Positions 1 through 8,651 are shown, counted from the first letter of the stretch. The stretch: DNA of 64,000 nucleotides from Palsa-504 sp963819785 (GCA_963819785.1 CAWFXW010000022.1:248001-312000); one strand, 5' to 3'. The notes: generated from the letters alone by a model not told the origin. Made by a program: numbers and translations.

Positions 1-487
1 TGGTGAAGCCCTGCATGCCGGCCTTGGCCGCGGAGTAGTTGGCCTGGCCGCGGTTGCCGAGCGCGGAGGAGGAGGACAGGTTGACGATCCGCCCGTAATG
101 CTGTTCGACCATGTGCTTCTGCACCGCGCGGGTCATCAGGAACGCCCCGCGCAGGTGCACCCCGAGCACCGTGTCCCAGTCATCGTCGGTCATCTTGAAC
201 AGCAGGTTGTCGCGGATCACGCCGGCGTTGTTGACCAGTACCACGGGTGCGCCGAGCTCGCCGGCCACCCGCTCGACGGCGGCCTCGACCTGGTCCCGCT
301 GGCTGACGTCGGCACCCACCGCGACCGCGCGCCCGCCGGCGTCGGCGATCTCCTTCACCGTCCCGGCACAGCCGGCCTCGTCCAGGTCAAGGACCCCGAC
401 GGCCATCCCGTCCGCGGCCAGCCTGCGCGCCGTCGCGGCGCCGATGCCACGGGCCGCCCCCGTCACGATCGCGACTGTCTGTGTCAC
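1..487 (-). CDS. SDR family oxidoreductase (FabG-like), C-terminus outside window
   Basis: About 162 N-terminal residues of a short-chain dehydrogenase/reductase; the 3' end lies beyond the window edge. Visible motifs are the TGAARGIG nucleotide-binding loop near residues 8-15, an NNAG motif near residue 87, the Ser-rich catalytic strand (NLSSSSALG) and the catalytic YSAAK near residue 150. The start is GTG at 487, preceded by AAGGAG. It lies 51 bp downstream of the acyl-CoA dehydrogenase on the same strand, so a role in acyl or beta-keto ester reduction is plausible, but the substrate cannot be read from the sequence. 3-oxoacyl-ACP reductase is the closest general description. Confidence 0.85.
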   Translation of the reverse strand, partial: MTQTVAIVTGAARGIGAATARRLAADGMAVGVLDLDEAGCAGTVKEIADAGGRAVAVGADVSQRDQVEAAVERVAGELGAPVVLVNNAGVIRDNLLFKMTDDDWDTVLGVHLRGAFLMTRAVQKHMVEQHYGRIVNLSSSSALGNRGQANYSAAKAGMQGFT

Positions 488-538
488 CGATGTTTCTCCT
501 TGTGATATTCCGAACGGGCCGTGGTGCGTGCCGCCGTT

Positions 539-1822
539 TTACTGCGTGTTCGCGGTGGTGCGGGCCGCCGACTTCCGCAGCTCGCGGCGGGCCAGCGACC
601 TCTTGTGTACCTCGTCGGGGCCGTCGGCGAACCTGAGCGTGCGCGCGGCCGCCCACAGGTGGGCCAGCGGGAAGTCCTGGCTCACGCCGCCCCCGCCGTG
701 CGCCTGGATGGCCTTGTCGATCACCCATTCGGCCATGGCCGGGGTCACGATCTTGATCGCCTGGATCTCGGTGTGCGCGCCCTTGTTGCCCACGGTGTCC
801 ATCAGCCACGCGGTCTTGAGCACCAGCAGCCGGGCCTGCTCGATCCTGACCCGGGACTCGGCGATCCAGTCCTGGATGACCCCCTGCTCGGCCAGCGGCT
901 TGCCGAACGCGGTCCGGGAAGTCACGCGCTGGCACATGAGGTCCAGGGCGTGCTCGGCCGCGCCGATCTGCCGCATGCAGTGGTGGATGCGCCCGGGGCC
1001 CAGCCGGGCCTGCGCGATCGCGAACCCCTCCCCCTCCCCGGCGATGAGGTTCTCGGCCGGGACGTGCACATCGGTGAAGACGACCTCGGCGTGGCCGCCG
1101 TGCGTCCCGTCGGTGTAGCCGAACACCCGCACCCCGCGCTTAACCTCCACCCCGGGTGTGTCGGGCGGCACCAGGATCATCGAGTGCCGCCGGTGCCCGC
1201 CGACGGCCTCCTCGCCGGTCACGCCCATGACGATGAAAATCTTGCAGTCCGAGCTCATCGCGCCGGATGACCACCACTTGCGGCCGTTAATCACGTAGCC
1301 GTCGCCGGCCTTGGTGATCGTGGTGGCGATGTTCGACGCGTCGCTGGAGGCGACGGCGGGCTCGGTCATGCAGAACGCCGACCTGATCGTCCCCTCGAGC
1401 AGCGGGCGCAGCCAGCGTTCCTGCTGCTCCGGGGAGCCGAACTCGGCCAGCACCTCCATGTTGCCGGTATCGGGCGCGGCGCAGTTCAGCGCCTCCGGGG
1501 CCAGCGAGGGGCTCCAGCCGGTGATCTCGGCCAGCGGCGCGTACTGCAGGTTGGTCAGCGGCGGGTCCGGCAGCAGCGCCGGGTCCAGGGAGGCGACCGC
1601 CTTGGCCGCCTTGCCGGTCAGGAAGAGATTCCACAAGCCGCGACGACGCGCCTCGGCCTTGAGCTGCGCGGTGACGGGCAGCCGGTCCCAGATGCGGCCT
1701 GCGGCCTCGGCCGCCTCGACCTGTTCGGCGAAGGCCGGCTCGGACGGATAGACGTGCTCGTCCATGAACGCGAAGAGGCGTTCACGAAGATCCTGCGTCC
1801 GGTCATCGAAGGCGAAATCCAT
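539..1822 (-). CDS. acyl-CoA dehydrogenase family protein
   Basis: 427 residues, close to the usual acyl-CoA dehydrogenase length plus a longer N-terminal helix region. The flavin and substrate signatures are present: MTEPAVASSDASN near residue 160 and the GYVINGRKWWSSGA strand just after it. The C-terminal helical domain includes LLVLKTAWLMD and a QAHGGGGVSQDFPLA segment typical of the family. ATG at 1822 is preferred over the upstream in-frame GTG at 1831 because GAGAGG sits 9 nt before it. FAD-dependent alpha,beta-dehydrogenation of an acyl-CoA is expected. It is co-directional with the SDR that follows, suggesting a small fatty-acid or xenobiotic degradation unit. Confidence 0.9.
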   Translation of the reverse strand: MDFAFDDRTQDLRERLFAFMDEHVYPSEPAFAEQVEAAEAAGRIWDRLPVTAQLKAEARRRGLWNLFLTGKAAKAVASLDPALLPDPPLTNLQYAPLAEITGWSPSLAPEALNCAAPDTGNMEVLAEFGSPEQQERWLRPLLEGTIRSAFCMTEPAVASSDASNIATTITKAGDGYVINGRKWWSSGAMSSDCKIFIVMGVTGEEAVGGHRRHSMILVPPDTPGVEVKRGVRVFGYTDGTHGGHAEVVFTDVHVPAENLIAGEGEGFAIAQARLGPGRIHHCMRQIGAAEHALDLMCQRVTSRTAFGKPLAEQGVIQDWIAESRVRIEQARLLVLKTAWLMDTVGNKGAHTEIQAIKIVTPAMAEWVIDKAIQAHGGGGVSQDFPLAHLWAAARTLRFADGPDEVHKRSLARRELRKSAARTTANTQ

Positions 1823-1892
1823 GGAGCACACCCTCTCACTCGGTCGCGCAACAGCCTACCTACCGACCAGTACGCTCTCCGTGGCGGCTCCC

Positions 1893-3590
1893 CTAGCGGG
1901 TGAGGCGGAAGACGTAGACGTCGCCGGAGGAGTAGATCTCGGTGTAGGTGCCGGGCGGGTAAAGGCCCGTGATGTAGGCGGGGACATTCTTGATCGCCGG
2001 GCTGTAGTCGCTGTCCTGGCCGTCGAAGACGATGTACTGGGTGCGCGGGTTGCCGCTGTTGCCGATCCAGTAGGTGTCGGTCCGGGCGGCGAGCGGGGCC
2101 AGCAGGTCGAGCGTGGTCAGGACGCTGGCGCCGTCGGGCACCCGGGCCATCGCCGCGTTCGCCGCCGCGACGTGCGGGCTGATCCGGTACGTCTGGGCGT
2201 TCCACAGCTGGTTGAGCGGGAACTGGAAGGCCAGCGGGACCGCGATCGCGACCATCATGGCCGCGCCGTAGCGGCGGGCGCCGGCCAGCGCCGCCCGCCA
2301 CGGGCCGCGCCGGCCGCTGCCCCACCCGGCCCACCCGGCGGTGTTGGATTGGCCTGGGCCTTCGGCCGCGGCGTTGGATTGGCCTGGGCCTTCGGCCGTG
2401 GCGGCGGCGGCCATCGCGGCGTCGATCCTGGCCAGCGCGTCGATGGCGGCGACGAAGATGACCGGCATCACGGTGGCGTTGTAGTGCCAGTACGTCCCCC
2501 AGAAGGCGCTGTTGGTGGCGATGAAGCGCAGCAGCAGGCTCGGGACGGCGATCAGCAGCAGCGGTGAGCGCAGCGCGATGAACGCGGTCGGCAGCAGCAG
2601 CATGACCAGGGTCTGCAGCTTGTCCGGCCAGGCGTGGAAGAGCTGGCGGACCAGGCCGAAGACCGACGGGTGCCCGCCCGGGGCCAGGATCCCGCCGTCG
2701 GTCCAGTACTGGTAGAGGTGACCCGGGCTGAAGTGCGGGATGATCACCCCGATGGCCACGAACGACCAGGCGAAACCCCAGATCAGCAGGAACTGCCCGG
2801 CCTTCATCCGGCCGCGGCCGTCCGGGTCCGCCGGGTTCTTCGGGTCGGGGATCGGCGCGCGCAGGCCGGCCACGATCAGGTAGATCCCGATGGCCGCCAC
2901 GGTGAAGCCCTGATCCTCCTTGACGAAGACCAGCGGCAGCGCCCAGCCGACGGCGGCCCTGGTGTTGCCGCGGGCCAGCGCGGACAGCGAGAAGGCCAGC
3001 AGCGGCACGGCGAACGCGATCTCGTGGAAGTCGAACTGAGCCAGCTGCTGCAGGCCCCAGGAGAACGCGTAGGCGACCGCGATGGCCCGGGCCGGCCCGG
3101 GGCCTAGCTTCTCGCGGGCCAGCTGGCTGACCGGGAAGATCGACGCCGCGGCCAGCAGCGCCTGCCCGACGACCAGCGTCGCCGAGGAGGGAAAGACCCG
3201 GAAGAACGGCGCCAGGACCGCGACGATCGGCTGGAAATGATCCCCGAGCAGGTTGAAGCCGGGGGCCCTGATGTTCACGATCGGCGCGGACAGATCGGCG
3301 TACCGCCGCACGTACTCGGTGTAGATGCCCAGGTCCCAGGAGGACGGGTTGAGCTGCATCAGCCGGAACAGCGAGATGGCGGCGTACGCGCCGAACGCGA
3401 CCACCGCGGTGGCCCAGGTGACCGGGTCGGCGTAGGCCCCGGCCGGGGGAGCGAACAGGCGCGGAGCCAGCGAGCGCAGCGGGACGGGGCGCAGCGGGAA
3501 AGGCCGTGCGACCGTCCGCTGCGGTACCACGGCCGGCGGTGCCGTCTCGACCGAATCGGCACCGGATGGCGCTGGCTGCTCGTCCCCCAT
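1893..3590 (-). CDS. DUF2079 family polytopic membrane protein
   Basis: 565 residues with many hydrophobic segments after a Pro/Ala-rich cytoplasmic N-terminus. Sequences such as NPSSWDLGIYTEYVRRY, GDHFQPIVAVLAPFFRVFP and FDFHEIAFAVPLLAF are characteristic of DUF2079, a GT-C-like membrane family of unknown reaction. The open frame continues upstream to 3752, but that part overlaps the preceding permease gene; ATG at 3590 (MGDEQPAPSG) is the sensible start. A 30-bp tandem duplication at 2341-2400 adds a repeated Ala/Glu/Gly/Pro/Ser stretch in a cytoplasmic loop near residue 400. It is the last gene before the fatty-acid pair and may be co-transcribed with the ABC cassette upstream. Confidence 0.85.
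   Translation of the reverse strand: MGDEQPAPSGADSVETAPPAVVPQRTVARPFPLRPVPLRSLAPRLFAPPAGAYADPVTWATAVVAFGAYAAISLFRLMQLNPSSWDLGIYTEYVRRYADLSAPIVNIRAPGFNLLGDHFQPIVAVLAPFFRVFPSSATLVVGQALLAAASIFPVSQLAREKLGPGPARAIAVAYAFSWGLQQLAQFDFHEIAFAVPLLAFSLSALARGNTRAAVGWALPLVFVKEDQGFTVAAIGIYLIVAGLRAPIPDPKNPADPDGRGRMKAGQFLLIWGFAWSFVAIGVIIPHFSPGHLYQYWTDGGILAPGGHPSVFGLVRQLFHAWPDKLQTLVMLLLPTAFIALRSPLLLIAVPSLLLRFIATNSAFWGTYWHYNATVMPVIFVAAIDALARIDAAMAAAATAEGPGQSNAAAEGPGQSNTAGWAGWGSGRRGPWRAALAGARRYGAAMMVAIAVPLAFQFPLNQLWNAQTYRISPHVAAANAAMARVPDGASVLTTLDLLAPLAARTDTYWIGNSGNPRTQYIVFDGQDSDYSPAIKNVPAYITGLYPPGTYTEIYSSGDVYVFRLTR
2341..2400. repeat. 30-bp tandem duplication inside the DUF2079 gene
   Basis: Two adjacent 30-nt copies (2341-2370 and 2371-2400) differ at two positions. 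The period is a multiple of three, so the reading frame is kept and the protein gains ten residues rich in Ala, Glu, Gly, Pro, Gln and Ser. Confidence 0.9.
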
Positions 3591-3630
3591 CGCGCGCAGG
3601 ATACCCCGTGCGGCGACCGCCGGAAACGGG

Positions 3631-4467
3631 TCAGACGAGCAGGAGTTTCCCGATCCGCAGGCCGGCCGCGTACAGGCCCACCACGCCCAGCGCGGCCAGG
3701 TAGGCGGCCCGCCACAGCAGGCTGGGATCGAACACGCCCGCGGTGAGATCACGCAGCAGCACGACCCCCTGGTACAGCGGCGTCCACTCGATGATCACCT
3801 GGGCCGGCCGCGGGTAGACGCTGAGCTGGTAGAACGTGGCGGAGAACAGGAACAGCGGCATGCTGGCCAGGATCACGTAGTCGAAGTCCTGCCAGCTTTT
3901 CATGTAGGTGGTGCCGAACATGCCGATGGCGGCGAAGCCGAAGCCGATCAGCACCGCCACCGGCACGTCAAGCACCGCCCACGGCGAGTGCACCAGGCCC
4001 AGCGCCAGCATGACGGTCATGAACGCGATTGCGTAGATGGTGGCGCGGACCAGGGCCCAGCCGATCTCGCCCAGCGCGACCTGGGTCGGCCGCATCGGGG
4101 TGGCCAGCACCGCGTCGTACAGCTTGGCGTACTTGAGCCGGAAGAACACGTTGAACGTCGAGTCGTACATGGCGCCGTTCATTGAGGACACCGCGAGCAG
4201 GCCGGGCGCGACGAACTCCCGGTACGGGATGAGCTTCCCGCCGGGACCGGGCACCTTCCCGACCAGCACGCCCAGCCCCAGGCCTACGGACAGCAGGTAG
4301 AACAGCGGCTCGAAGACCCCGGAGATGAACAGCAGCCAGAAGCGCCGGTAGGCGCGGGCGTGCCGTTCGATCAGGCGCAGGCTGCCGGTGTCGGTGCCCG
4401 CCCGCTTCAGGCGCGCGAGCGGCCCGGCGGGCGGGAGCATCCGGAGGGTGGTGACGCTCTCAGACAT
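3631..4467 (-). CDS. ABC-2 type transporter permease (NodJ/DrrB-like), second of two
   Basis: 278 residues with about six predicted membrane helices, including FWLLFISGVFEPLFYLLSVGLGLGVLV near residues 43-70 and a C-terminal AAYLAALGVVGLYAAGLRI helix. The pattern GAMYDSTFNVFFRLKYAKLYDAVLATP is typical of the ABC-2 membrane domain used by drug and polysaccharide exporters. The start ATG overlaps the stop of the upstream permease by 8 nt, so the two are translationally coupled. With the ATPase at 5287-6231 it would form an exporter. The substrate is unknown; the DrrA/NodI resemblance suggests a hydrophobic or lipid-linked compound. Confidence 0.88.
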   Translation of the reverse strand: MSESVTTLRMLPPAGPLARLKRAGTDTGSLRLIERHARAYRRFWLLFISGVFEPLFYLLSVGLGLGVLVGKVPGPGGKLIPYREFVAPGLLAVSSMNGAMYDSTFNVFFRLKYAKLYDAVLATPMRPTQVALGEIGWALVRATIYAIAFMTVMLALGLVHSPWAVLDVPVAVLIGFGFAAIGMFGTTYMKSWQDFDYVILASMPLFLFSATFYQLSVYPRPAQVIIEWTPLYQGVVLLRDLTAGVFDPSLLWRAAYLAALGVVGLYAAGLRIGKLLLV

Positions 4468-5287
4468 ACAGGCGCCTGCGGTAGGTGCGGGCTCCGGCCC
4501 AGATGCCCACGGCGGCCAGGACGGCCAGGTAAGCGACGTGGCCGAGCATCCCGGCCGGGTCGCGGCCCGCGGTGCCGACGCTGAACGCCCGGCACAGCGC
4601 CACGCCGTGCCACAACGGCGTGGCGTAGGCCAGCGCGCGCAGTCCGGCGGGCAGCTGGGACAGCGGGAAGAAGGTGCCGGAGAACAGCATCAGCGGCATC
4701 ACGAGGAACCGGAAGATGTAGTTGAACGACGTCTCCGCTTTGACCGTGACCGCCCAGGCCGCGATGGGGGCGGCGAAGGCCAGCCCGGTGAGCACCGCGG
4801 CCGGATAGGCCAGCACCACCCAGGCGGACCTGACCGCACCGAACGCCCACATGACCACCATGACCACCGCGCAGTTCATCGCGATCCGCATGGCCATGAA
4901 CATCAGGTGGCCGCGGAAGATGTGGGCGGGCTGCAGCGGGGAGGCCTGCGCGCCGAAATAAATCCGGTTCCACTTCAGCGAGCCGAACACGGGGTAGCTC
5001 GCCTCGCCCACGGCCGCGTTCATCGCGCCGGTAGCCAGGAGGGCGGGGGCCAGGAAGGCCAGGTAGGGGATCCCGTCCAGGCTGGCCGTGCCGTGCTTGT
5101 CGACCAGCGTGCCGAGCCCGAAGCCCAGCGCGCCGAGGTAGCAGATGGGCCCCAGCACCATCGACCAGATGCTGGAACGCCAGATCCGCCGGTAGACGGT
5201 CAGCCAGCACTGGAAGGCGCGGAACGACAGCGAGGAATACGGCCAGCCGGGCTGGGCGGCGCCAGTGGTCAGCAGAGCGGGGGCCAC
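4460..5287 (-). CDS. ABC-2 type transporter permease (NodJ/DrrB-like), first of two
   Basis: 275 residues and about six membrane helices. It resembles the downstream permease in layout: QCWLTVYRRIWRSSIWSMVLGPICYLGALGFGLGTLV at the N-terminus, a central GAMNAAVGEASYPVFGSLKWNRIYFG segment and a C-terminal helix ending in a basic tail. It starts with GTG at 5287, which overlaps the ATPase stop codon by one base (TAGTG), a classic coupling signal. One ATPase followed by two distinct ABC-2 permeases suggests a heterodimeric membrane domain. Confidence 0.88.
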   Translation of the reverse strand: MAPALLTTGAAQPGWPYSSLSFRAFQCWLTVYRRIWRSSIWSMVLGPICYLGALGFGLGTLVDKHGTASLDGIPYLAFLAPALLATGAMNAAVGEASYPVFGSLKWNRIYFGAQASPLQPAHIFRGHLMFMAMRIAMNCAVVMVVMWAFGAVRSAWVVLAYPAAVLTGLAFAAPIAAWAVTVKAETSFNYIFRFLVMPLMLFSGTFFPLSQLPAGLRALAYATPLWHGVALCRAFSVGTAGRDPAGMLGHVAYLAVLAAVGIWAGARTYRRRLYV

Positions 5288-6231
5288 TAATCCTCCAAGC
5301 GGCGGCCGGTCAGCCGCAGGAAGACGTCCTCGAGCGTGCCCCGGCGGACTAGCGAGGTGAGCGGCTCCAGGCCGCTGGCCCGCACCGCGGCCAGGGCCGC
5401 GTCCCCGTCGGGTACGTAAAGCAGGATCCGGTCGGCAAGTACCTCGGTCCGTTCGGCAGAAAAATCTTTAAGCTTGTCCGCCGCGGCATCGTGCACGTCC
5501 GGGTCGAAACGCAGCTCCAGGACCTCCGGCGAGCAGTAGCGGGCGATCAGGTCGCGCGGCGAGCCCGCGGCCGCGAAACGGCCGTGGTCCATCACCACCA
5601 GCCGGTCGCACAACTGCTCGGCCTCGTCCATGTAGTGCGTGGTCAGGATCAGCGTGACGCCGCGCTGCTTGAGCCGGAACAGCCGGTCCCAGACCACGTG
5701 CCGGGCCTGCGGGTCCAGGCCGGTGGTGGGCTCGTCCAGGAGCAGGATCTCCGGCTCGTTGATGAGCGAGCGGGCGATGGTCAGCCGGCGCTTCAGGCCG
5801 CCGGACAGCGGCTCGACCCGGTCCTTGGCACGGTCCGCGAGCTGCACGAACTCGAGCAGTTCGGCGGTCCGGTCCCGGATGACGCGCCGGGGCAGCCCGA
5901 AGTACCGGCCGTAGACGAGCAGGTTCTCCCGGACGGTGAGCTCCATGTCGAGGGTGTCCTCCTGCGGCACCACGCCGAGCCGGGCCCGGATCGCCGAACC
6001 GTCGCGGACCGGGTCGAGGCCGAGGATGCTCAGTTTCCCGCTGGTCGGCGGCGACACGCAGCCGATCATCCGCATCGTGGAGGACTTGCCCGCGCCGTTC
6101 GGCCCGAGGAACCCGAAGGCCTCGCCGCGGTACAGGTCGAAGTCGATCCCGTCGACCGCGGTGAAGCTACCGAACGCCTTGGTCAGCCCGCGGGCCCGGA
6201 CGAGTACCTCGGATTCTGGACGTTCCAGCAC
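5287..6231 (-). CDS. ABC transporter ATP-binding protein (DrrA/NodI-like)
   Basis: 314 residues. It has Walker A GPNGAGKSS near residues 43-51, the Q-loop VPQEDTLD, the ABC signature LSGGLKRRL, Walker B ILLLDEPTTGLD and the switch histidine in TTHYMDEAEQ. A C-terminal extension of about 80 residues (ELRFDPDVHDA onward) is typical of daunorubicin-resistance/NodI ATPases, where it contacts the permeases. It is the first gene of the three-gene exporter and starts with ATG at 6231, facing the divergent GtrA gene across about 125 bp. Confidence 0.92.
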   Translation of the reverse strand: MLERPESEVLVRARGLTKAFGSFTAVDGIDFDLYRGEAFGFLGPNGAGKSSTMRMIGCVSPPTSGKLSILGLDPVRDGSAIRARLGVVPQEDTLDMELTVRENLLVYGRYFGLPRRVIRDRTAELLEFVQLADRAKDRVEPLSGGLKRRLTIARSLINEPEILLLDEPTTGLDPQARHVVWDRLFRLKQRGVTLILTTHYMDEAEQLCDRLVVMDHGRFAAAGSPRDLIARYCSPEVLELRFDPDVHDAAADKLKDFSAERTEVLADRILLYVPDGDAALAAVRASGLEPLTSLVRRGTLEDVFLRLTGRRLED

Positions 6232-6301
6232 CCGATCCAGGCTAGCCGGGGGTTATGACATTCCTCGAACGGTTTTGCCACCGGCCCCTTACCACATCAG
6301 G

Positions 6302-6317
6302 CGACACGATAGTGTCG
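6302..6317. promoter_or_regulatory. inverted repeat in the ABC exporter / GtrA divergent intergenic region
   Basis: CGACAC and GTGTCG arms flank a 4-nt spacer, a perfect 6-bp dyad about 40 bp before the GtrA start and 70 bp before the ABC ATPase start. Its position in a divergent promoter region fits an operator, but no regulator is adjacent. Confidence 0.3.
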
Positions 6318-6358
6318 GATCCATACGGGATGGACTAAGCCAGAGGGGCGACGCCGCG

Positions 6359-6844
6359 GTGACTTTGATTCGTAACCTCTATGCGCGCTTCCAGGTGCTG
6401 ATCCACGAGGTGGCCAAGTTCGGCATCGTGGGCAGCCTCGCGTTCGTGCTCACCCTCATCCTGTTCAACACTTTCCACTCCGGGGCCGGGATGAACCCGA
6501 TCTTGGCGACGACGCTGGCCAACGCCTTGGCCACCGTGTTCGCCTTCCTGGGCAACAAGTTCTGGGCGTTCCGGCATCGCAAGGGCAGCCACTGGGGCCG
6601 CGAGACCGCCCTGTTCTTCCTGTTCAACGGCATCGGGATCGTCATCACCGACGGTGTTGTCGCCCTGGTGCACTACGGGTTCGGGCTCCGCGACAACTTC
6701 TCCCTGAACGTGGCCAACGTCGTCGGCATCGGCCTGGCCACGCTGTTCCGGCTGTACTGCTACCGGCGCTGGGTGTTCCTCTACGCCGACGGCCAGGCGC
6801 CCGCCGCGGAGCAACTCGAGCCGGAGACCTCGGCCAGCAGCTGA
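6359..6844 (+). CDS. GtrA family membrane protein
   Basis: 161 residues with four hydrophobic helices: VAKFGIVGSLAFVLTLILF, NPILATTLANALATVFAFLGNKF, TALFFLFNGIGIVITDGVVALV and LNVANVVGIGLATLFRLYCYRRW. The GtrA/DPMS family members translocate or bind polyprenyl-linked sugars for cell-wall glycan or teichoic acid assembly; the NKFWAFR and YCYRRWVF motifs are diagnostic. The frame is open far upstream, antisense to the ABC ATPase. GTG at 6359 is chosen because AGAGGGG lies 10 nt before it and the helical domain begins right after. Confidence 0.87.
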   Translation: MTLIRNLYARFQVLIHEVAKFGIVGSLAFVLTLILFNTFHSGAGMNPILATTLANALATVFAFLGNKFWAFRHRKGSHWGRETALFFLFNGIGIVITDGVVALVHYGFGLRDNFSLNVANVVGIGLATLFRLYCYRRWVFLYADGQAPAAEQLEPETSASS

Positions 6845-6862
6845 GCAGTGCGGCCGCGGGCG

Positions 6863-7789
6863 TTACTGGCAGCCGCGGACGGCAGACAGGCCCAGGGGCG
6901 CGCTGAGCGCGGCGTCCTGCTGGGCCTTGGTCAGGTAGCCGACGGCGGCCATCCGGTCGATGACGTGCACCAGCCGGGCCCGGGCCCGCGCCGGGTAGAC
7001 CAGCGGATCGTCGTAGGTCGGCGCGTTCACCGCGCCGGCCAGCATGGCGGCCTGCACGACGGTCAGCCGGTACGGCGGCCGCCCGAAGTAGCCGCAGCTG
7101 GCCGCCTCGAGCCCGTAGTAGCCATGGCCGTAGTACGCGATCTCGGAGTACAGGCGCAGGATCTCGGCGCGGGTGTAGGCCCGGTTGAGCTTGACCGCCA
7201 GCACGACCTGTTCGAGGATCTGCGGGAAGCTGCTGTGGCCCGAGGTATACAGGTTCTTGGCCAGCTGCTGGTCGATGGTGCTGCCGCCGCCGTCGGTGTG
7301 CCCGGTAATCCAGGAGGCCGCCACCCGGAACAGCGCCAGCGGATCCACGCCCGGGTCGGCGTAGAAGCGGTGGTCTTCGGTCGCCACCAGGGCCTCGGCG
7401 AAGTACTGCGGCACCGGCGGGCCGGGATAGGCGACGTGGTGCTCGGCGGCCTGGGCTTGCGCCAGGGACGTGGCCTGGCCGGCCGAGGGGGTGAACGCAT
7501 ACAGCAGGGCGACCCCGGCCGCGAAGACGGCGATCACCACCAGGATGACCTTGAGAATCGTTAGCACGAGCCGGAACTGCCAGCTGCGGGGGCTGCGGGT
7601 CTTGGGCCGGTCACGCCTGGGGAGCGGGCGCGTTGGCTCGTACTCGGCGTCTTCGCCGCCTTCGCCGCCTTCGCCGCCTTCGCCGGAGGCCGAGCGGCGA
7701 GCGCCAAGTACCTTCAAGTGCTCCGGTCCTCCGTTCGCTTCCGGTTCCCTTAGGTTCAACGAGCGGGCCGCCCTCGCCATACCCGGCAC
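6863..7789 (-). CDS. transglycosylase domain protein (GT51 family)
   Basis: 308 residues. An N-terminal cytoplasmic region contains a Gly/Glu repeat, followed by one membrane helix near residues 73-102 (LVLTILKVILVVIAVFAAGVALLYAF) and an extracytoplasmic glycosyltransferase-51 domain. The catalytic ATEDHRFYADPGVDPLALFR motif and GGSTIDQQLAKNLY are intact. No transpeptidase domain follows, so it resembles monofunctional peptidoglycan glycosyltransferases that polymerise lipid II. Starts GTG 7789 and ATG 7780 are both possible. It ends about 20 bp from the convergent GtrA gene. Confidence 0.87.
   Translation of the reverse strand: MPGMARAARSLNLREPEANGGPEHLKVLGARRSASGEGGEGGEGGEDAEYEPTRPLPRRDRPKTRSPRSWQFRLVLTILKVILVVIAVFAAGVALLYAFTPSAGQATSLAQAQAAEHHVAYPGPPVPQYFAEALVATEDHRFYADPGVDPLALFRVAASWITGHTDGGGSTIDQQLAKNLYTSGHSSFPQILEQVVLAVKLNRAYTRAEILRLYSEIAYYGHGYYGLEAASCGYFGRPPYRLTVVQAAMLAGAVNAPTYDDPLVYPARARARLVHVIDRMAAVGYLTKAQQDAALSAPLGLSAVRGCQ
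7651..7685. repeat. 9-bp tandem repeat in the GT51 gene
   Basis: Nearly four copies of CTTCGCCGC on the plus strand. They encode Gly-Gly-Glu repeats in the cytoplasmic tail of the transglycosylase without disturbing the frame. Confidence 0.9.
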
Positions 7790-7919
7790 ATGGTAACTTT
7801 CTACCCGGCCCGAGGCGCGTACACCTCGCGGCCGGGCGCGGCGGGTGCGGCCTTCGTTTCCGGGAGGCGGCGCGGTTGCGCTAAGCTGACGAAGCCCGCG
7901 GGCAGTACGCCGCGGGCAA

Positions 7920-7994
7920 CGGGACGTGGCGCAGTTTGGTTAGCGTGTCGGTCTGGGGGACCGAAGGCCCCGGGTTCAAATCCCGGCGTCCCGA
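7920..7994 (+). tRNA. tRNA-Pro(GGG)
   Basis: A full cloverleaf can be drawn. The acceptor stem pairs CGGGACG (7920-7926) with CGTCCCG (7987-7993). The D-stem is GCGC/GCGT. The anticodon stem TCGGT/ACCGA encloses loop CTGGGGG with anticodon GGG at 7955-7957. The T-stem is CCGGG/CCCGG with loop TTCAAAT. The discriminator base is A at 7994. The 3' CCA is not encoded, as is common in actinobacteria. Proline identity is supported by the GGG anticodon and the C1-G72 pair. Confidence 0.95.
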
Positions 7995-8031
7995 CAACAC
8001 ATCGTCCGGCCTGGGGGCCGTGGTCCACGAG

Positions 8032-8046
8032 CCCCGTCTATCGGGG
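8032..8046 (+). terminator. possible hairpin after tRNA-Pro
   Basis: CCCCG and CGGGG arms around a 5-nt loop lie about 40 nt downstream of the tRNA. Short, and without a T run, so only a weak terminator candidate. Confidence 0.3.
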
Positions 8047-8172
8047 TCTGTGTGCCACAAGCCCCAGCGCGGCGGCCAGGCGGCCTGGGGGCCTGGGGGC
8101 CTGGGGCGGTCATATCTACGAGACGTATCCCGCACCGCGGGGGTTGCGCGGCGTCTGGTATTGAATAGCGGC

Positions 8173-8622
8173 ATGCCTGTTGAAGGAGAATACGAGCCGA
8201 GCACGGCGGCCTGGGTCCGCGATCAGGTCGAGCTGTACGAGAGTTCCGGCGGGTCGCAGGGCACGACGCTGCGCGAGACCGGGCTGCCGGTGGTGATCGT
8301 GACCAACCTTGGGGCCAGCAGCGGCAAGGTGCGCAAGACGCCGGTCATGCGGGTGGAGCACGACGGCCGGTACGCCATGGTGGCGTCCAAGGGCGGCGCG
8401 CCCGAGCATCCGGTGTGGTACTACAACGTGCGCGCCAATCCCCTGGTCGAGCTGCAGGACGGTCCGCACAAGCAGGACATGAGGGCCCGCGAGGTCAGCG
8501 GCGAGGAGCGCGCGCAGTGGTGGGAGCGGGCGGTCGCTGCCTACCCGCCGTACGCCGAGTACCAGCAGAAGACCACGCGGCACATCCCGGTGTTCGTCCT
8601 GGAGCCGGTCGGCGAAAGCTGA
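8173..8622 (+). CDS. nitroreductase/quinone reductase family deazaflavin-dependent protein
   Basis: 149 residues. The family pattern runs through the protein: GLPVVIVTNLGASSGKVRKTPVMRVEHDGRYAMVASKGGAPEHPVWYYNVRANPLVELQ. This is the Ddn/F420-dependent reductase fold that uses reduced F420 to reduce quinones or nitro compounds. The C-terminal TTRHIPVFVLEPV strand is also typical. ATG at 8173 is the start; the upstream open frame is the read-through of the tRNA gene. No partner genes adjoin it. Confidence 0.88.
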   Translation: MPVEGEYEPSTAAWVRDQVELYESSGGSQGTTLRETGLPVVIVTNLGASSGKVRKTPVMRVEHDGRYAMVASKGGAPEHPVWYYNVRANPLVELQDGPHKQDMRAREVSGEERAQWWERAVAAYPPYAEYQQKTTRHIPVFVLEPVGES

Positions 8623-8623
8623 C

Positions 8624-8651
8624 GCCGCCCCGGCCAGGTCCGCGGGGCGGC
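8624..8651. terminator. bidirectional terminator hairpin
   Basis: A perfect 9-bp GC stem, GCCGCCCCG/CGGGGCGGC, with a 10-nt loop sits between two convergent genes that end at 8622 and 8665. No T tract is present, as usual for high-GC actinobacteria. Confidence 0.6.

Noticed and set aside
3591..3752. Longer N-terminus for the DUF2079 protein
   Set aside because: It would overlap the end of the upstream permease gene and is Cys/Trp/Pro-rich without similarity to the family; ATG 3590 is adequate.
7936..8172. N-terminal extension of the deazaflavin reductase through the tRNA gene
   Set aside because: The open frame only reads through tRNA-Pro and its downstream region; the conserved domain begins at the ATG at 8173.
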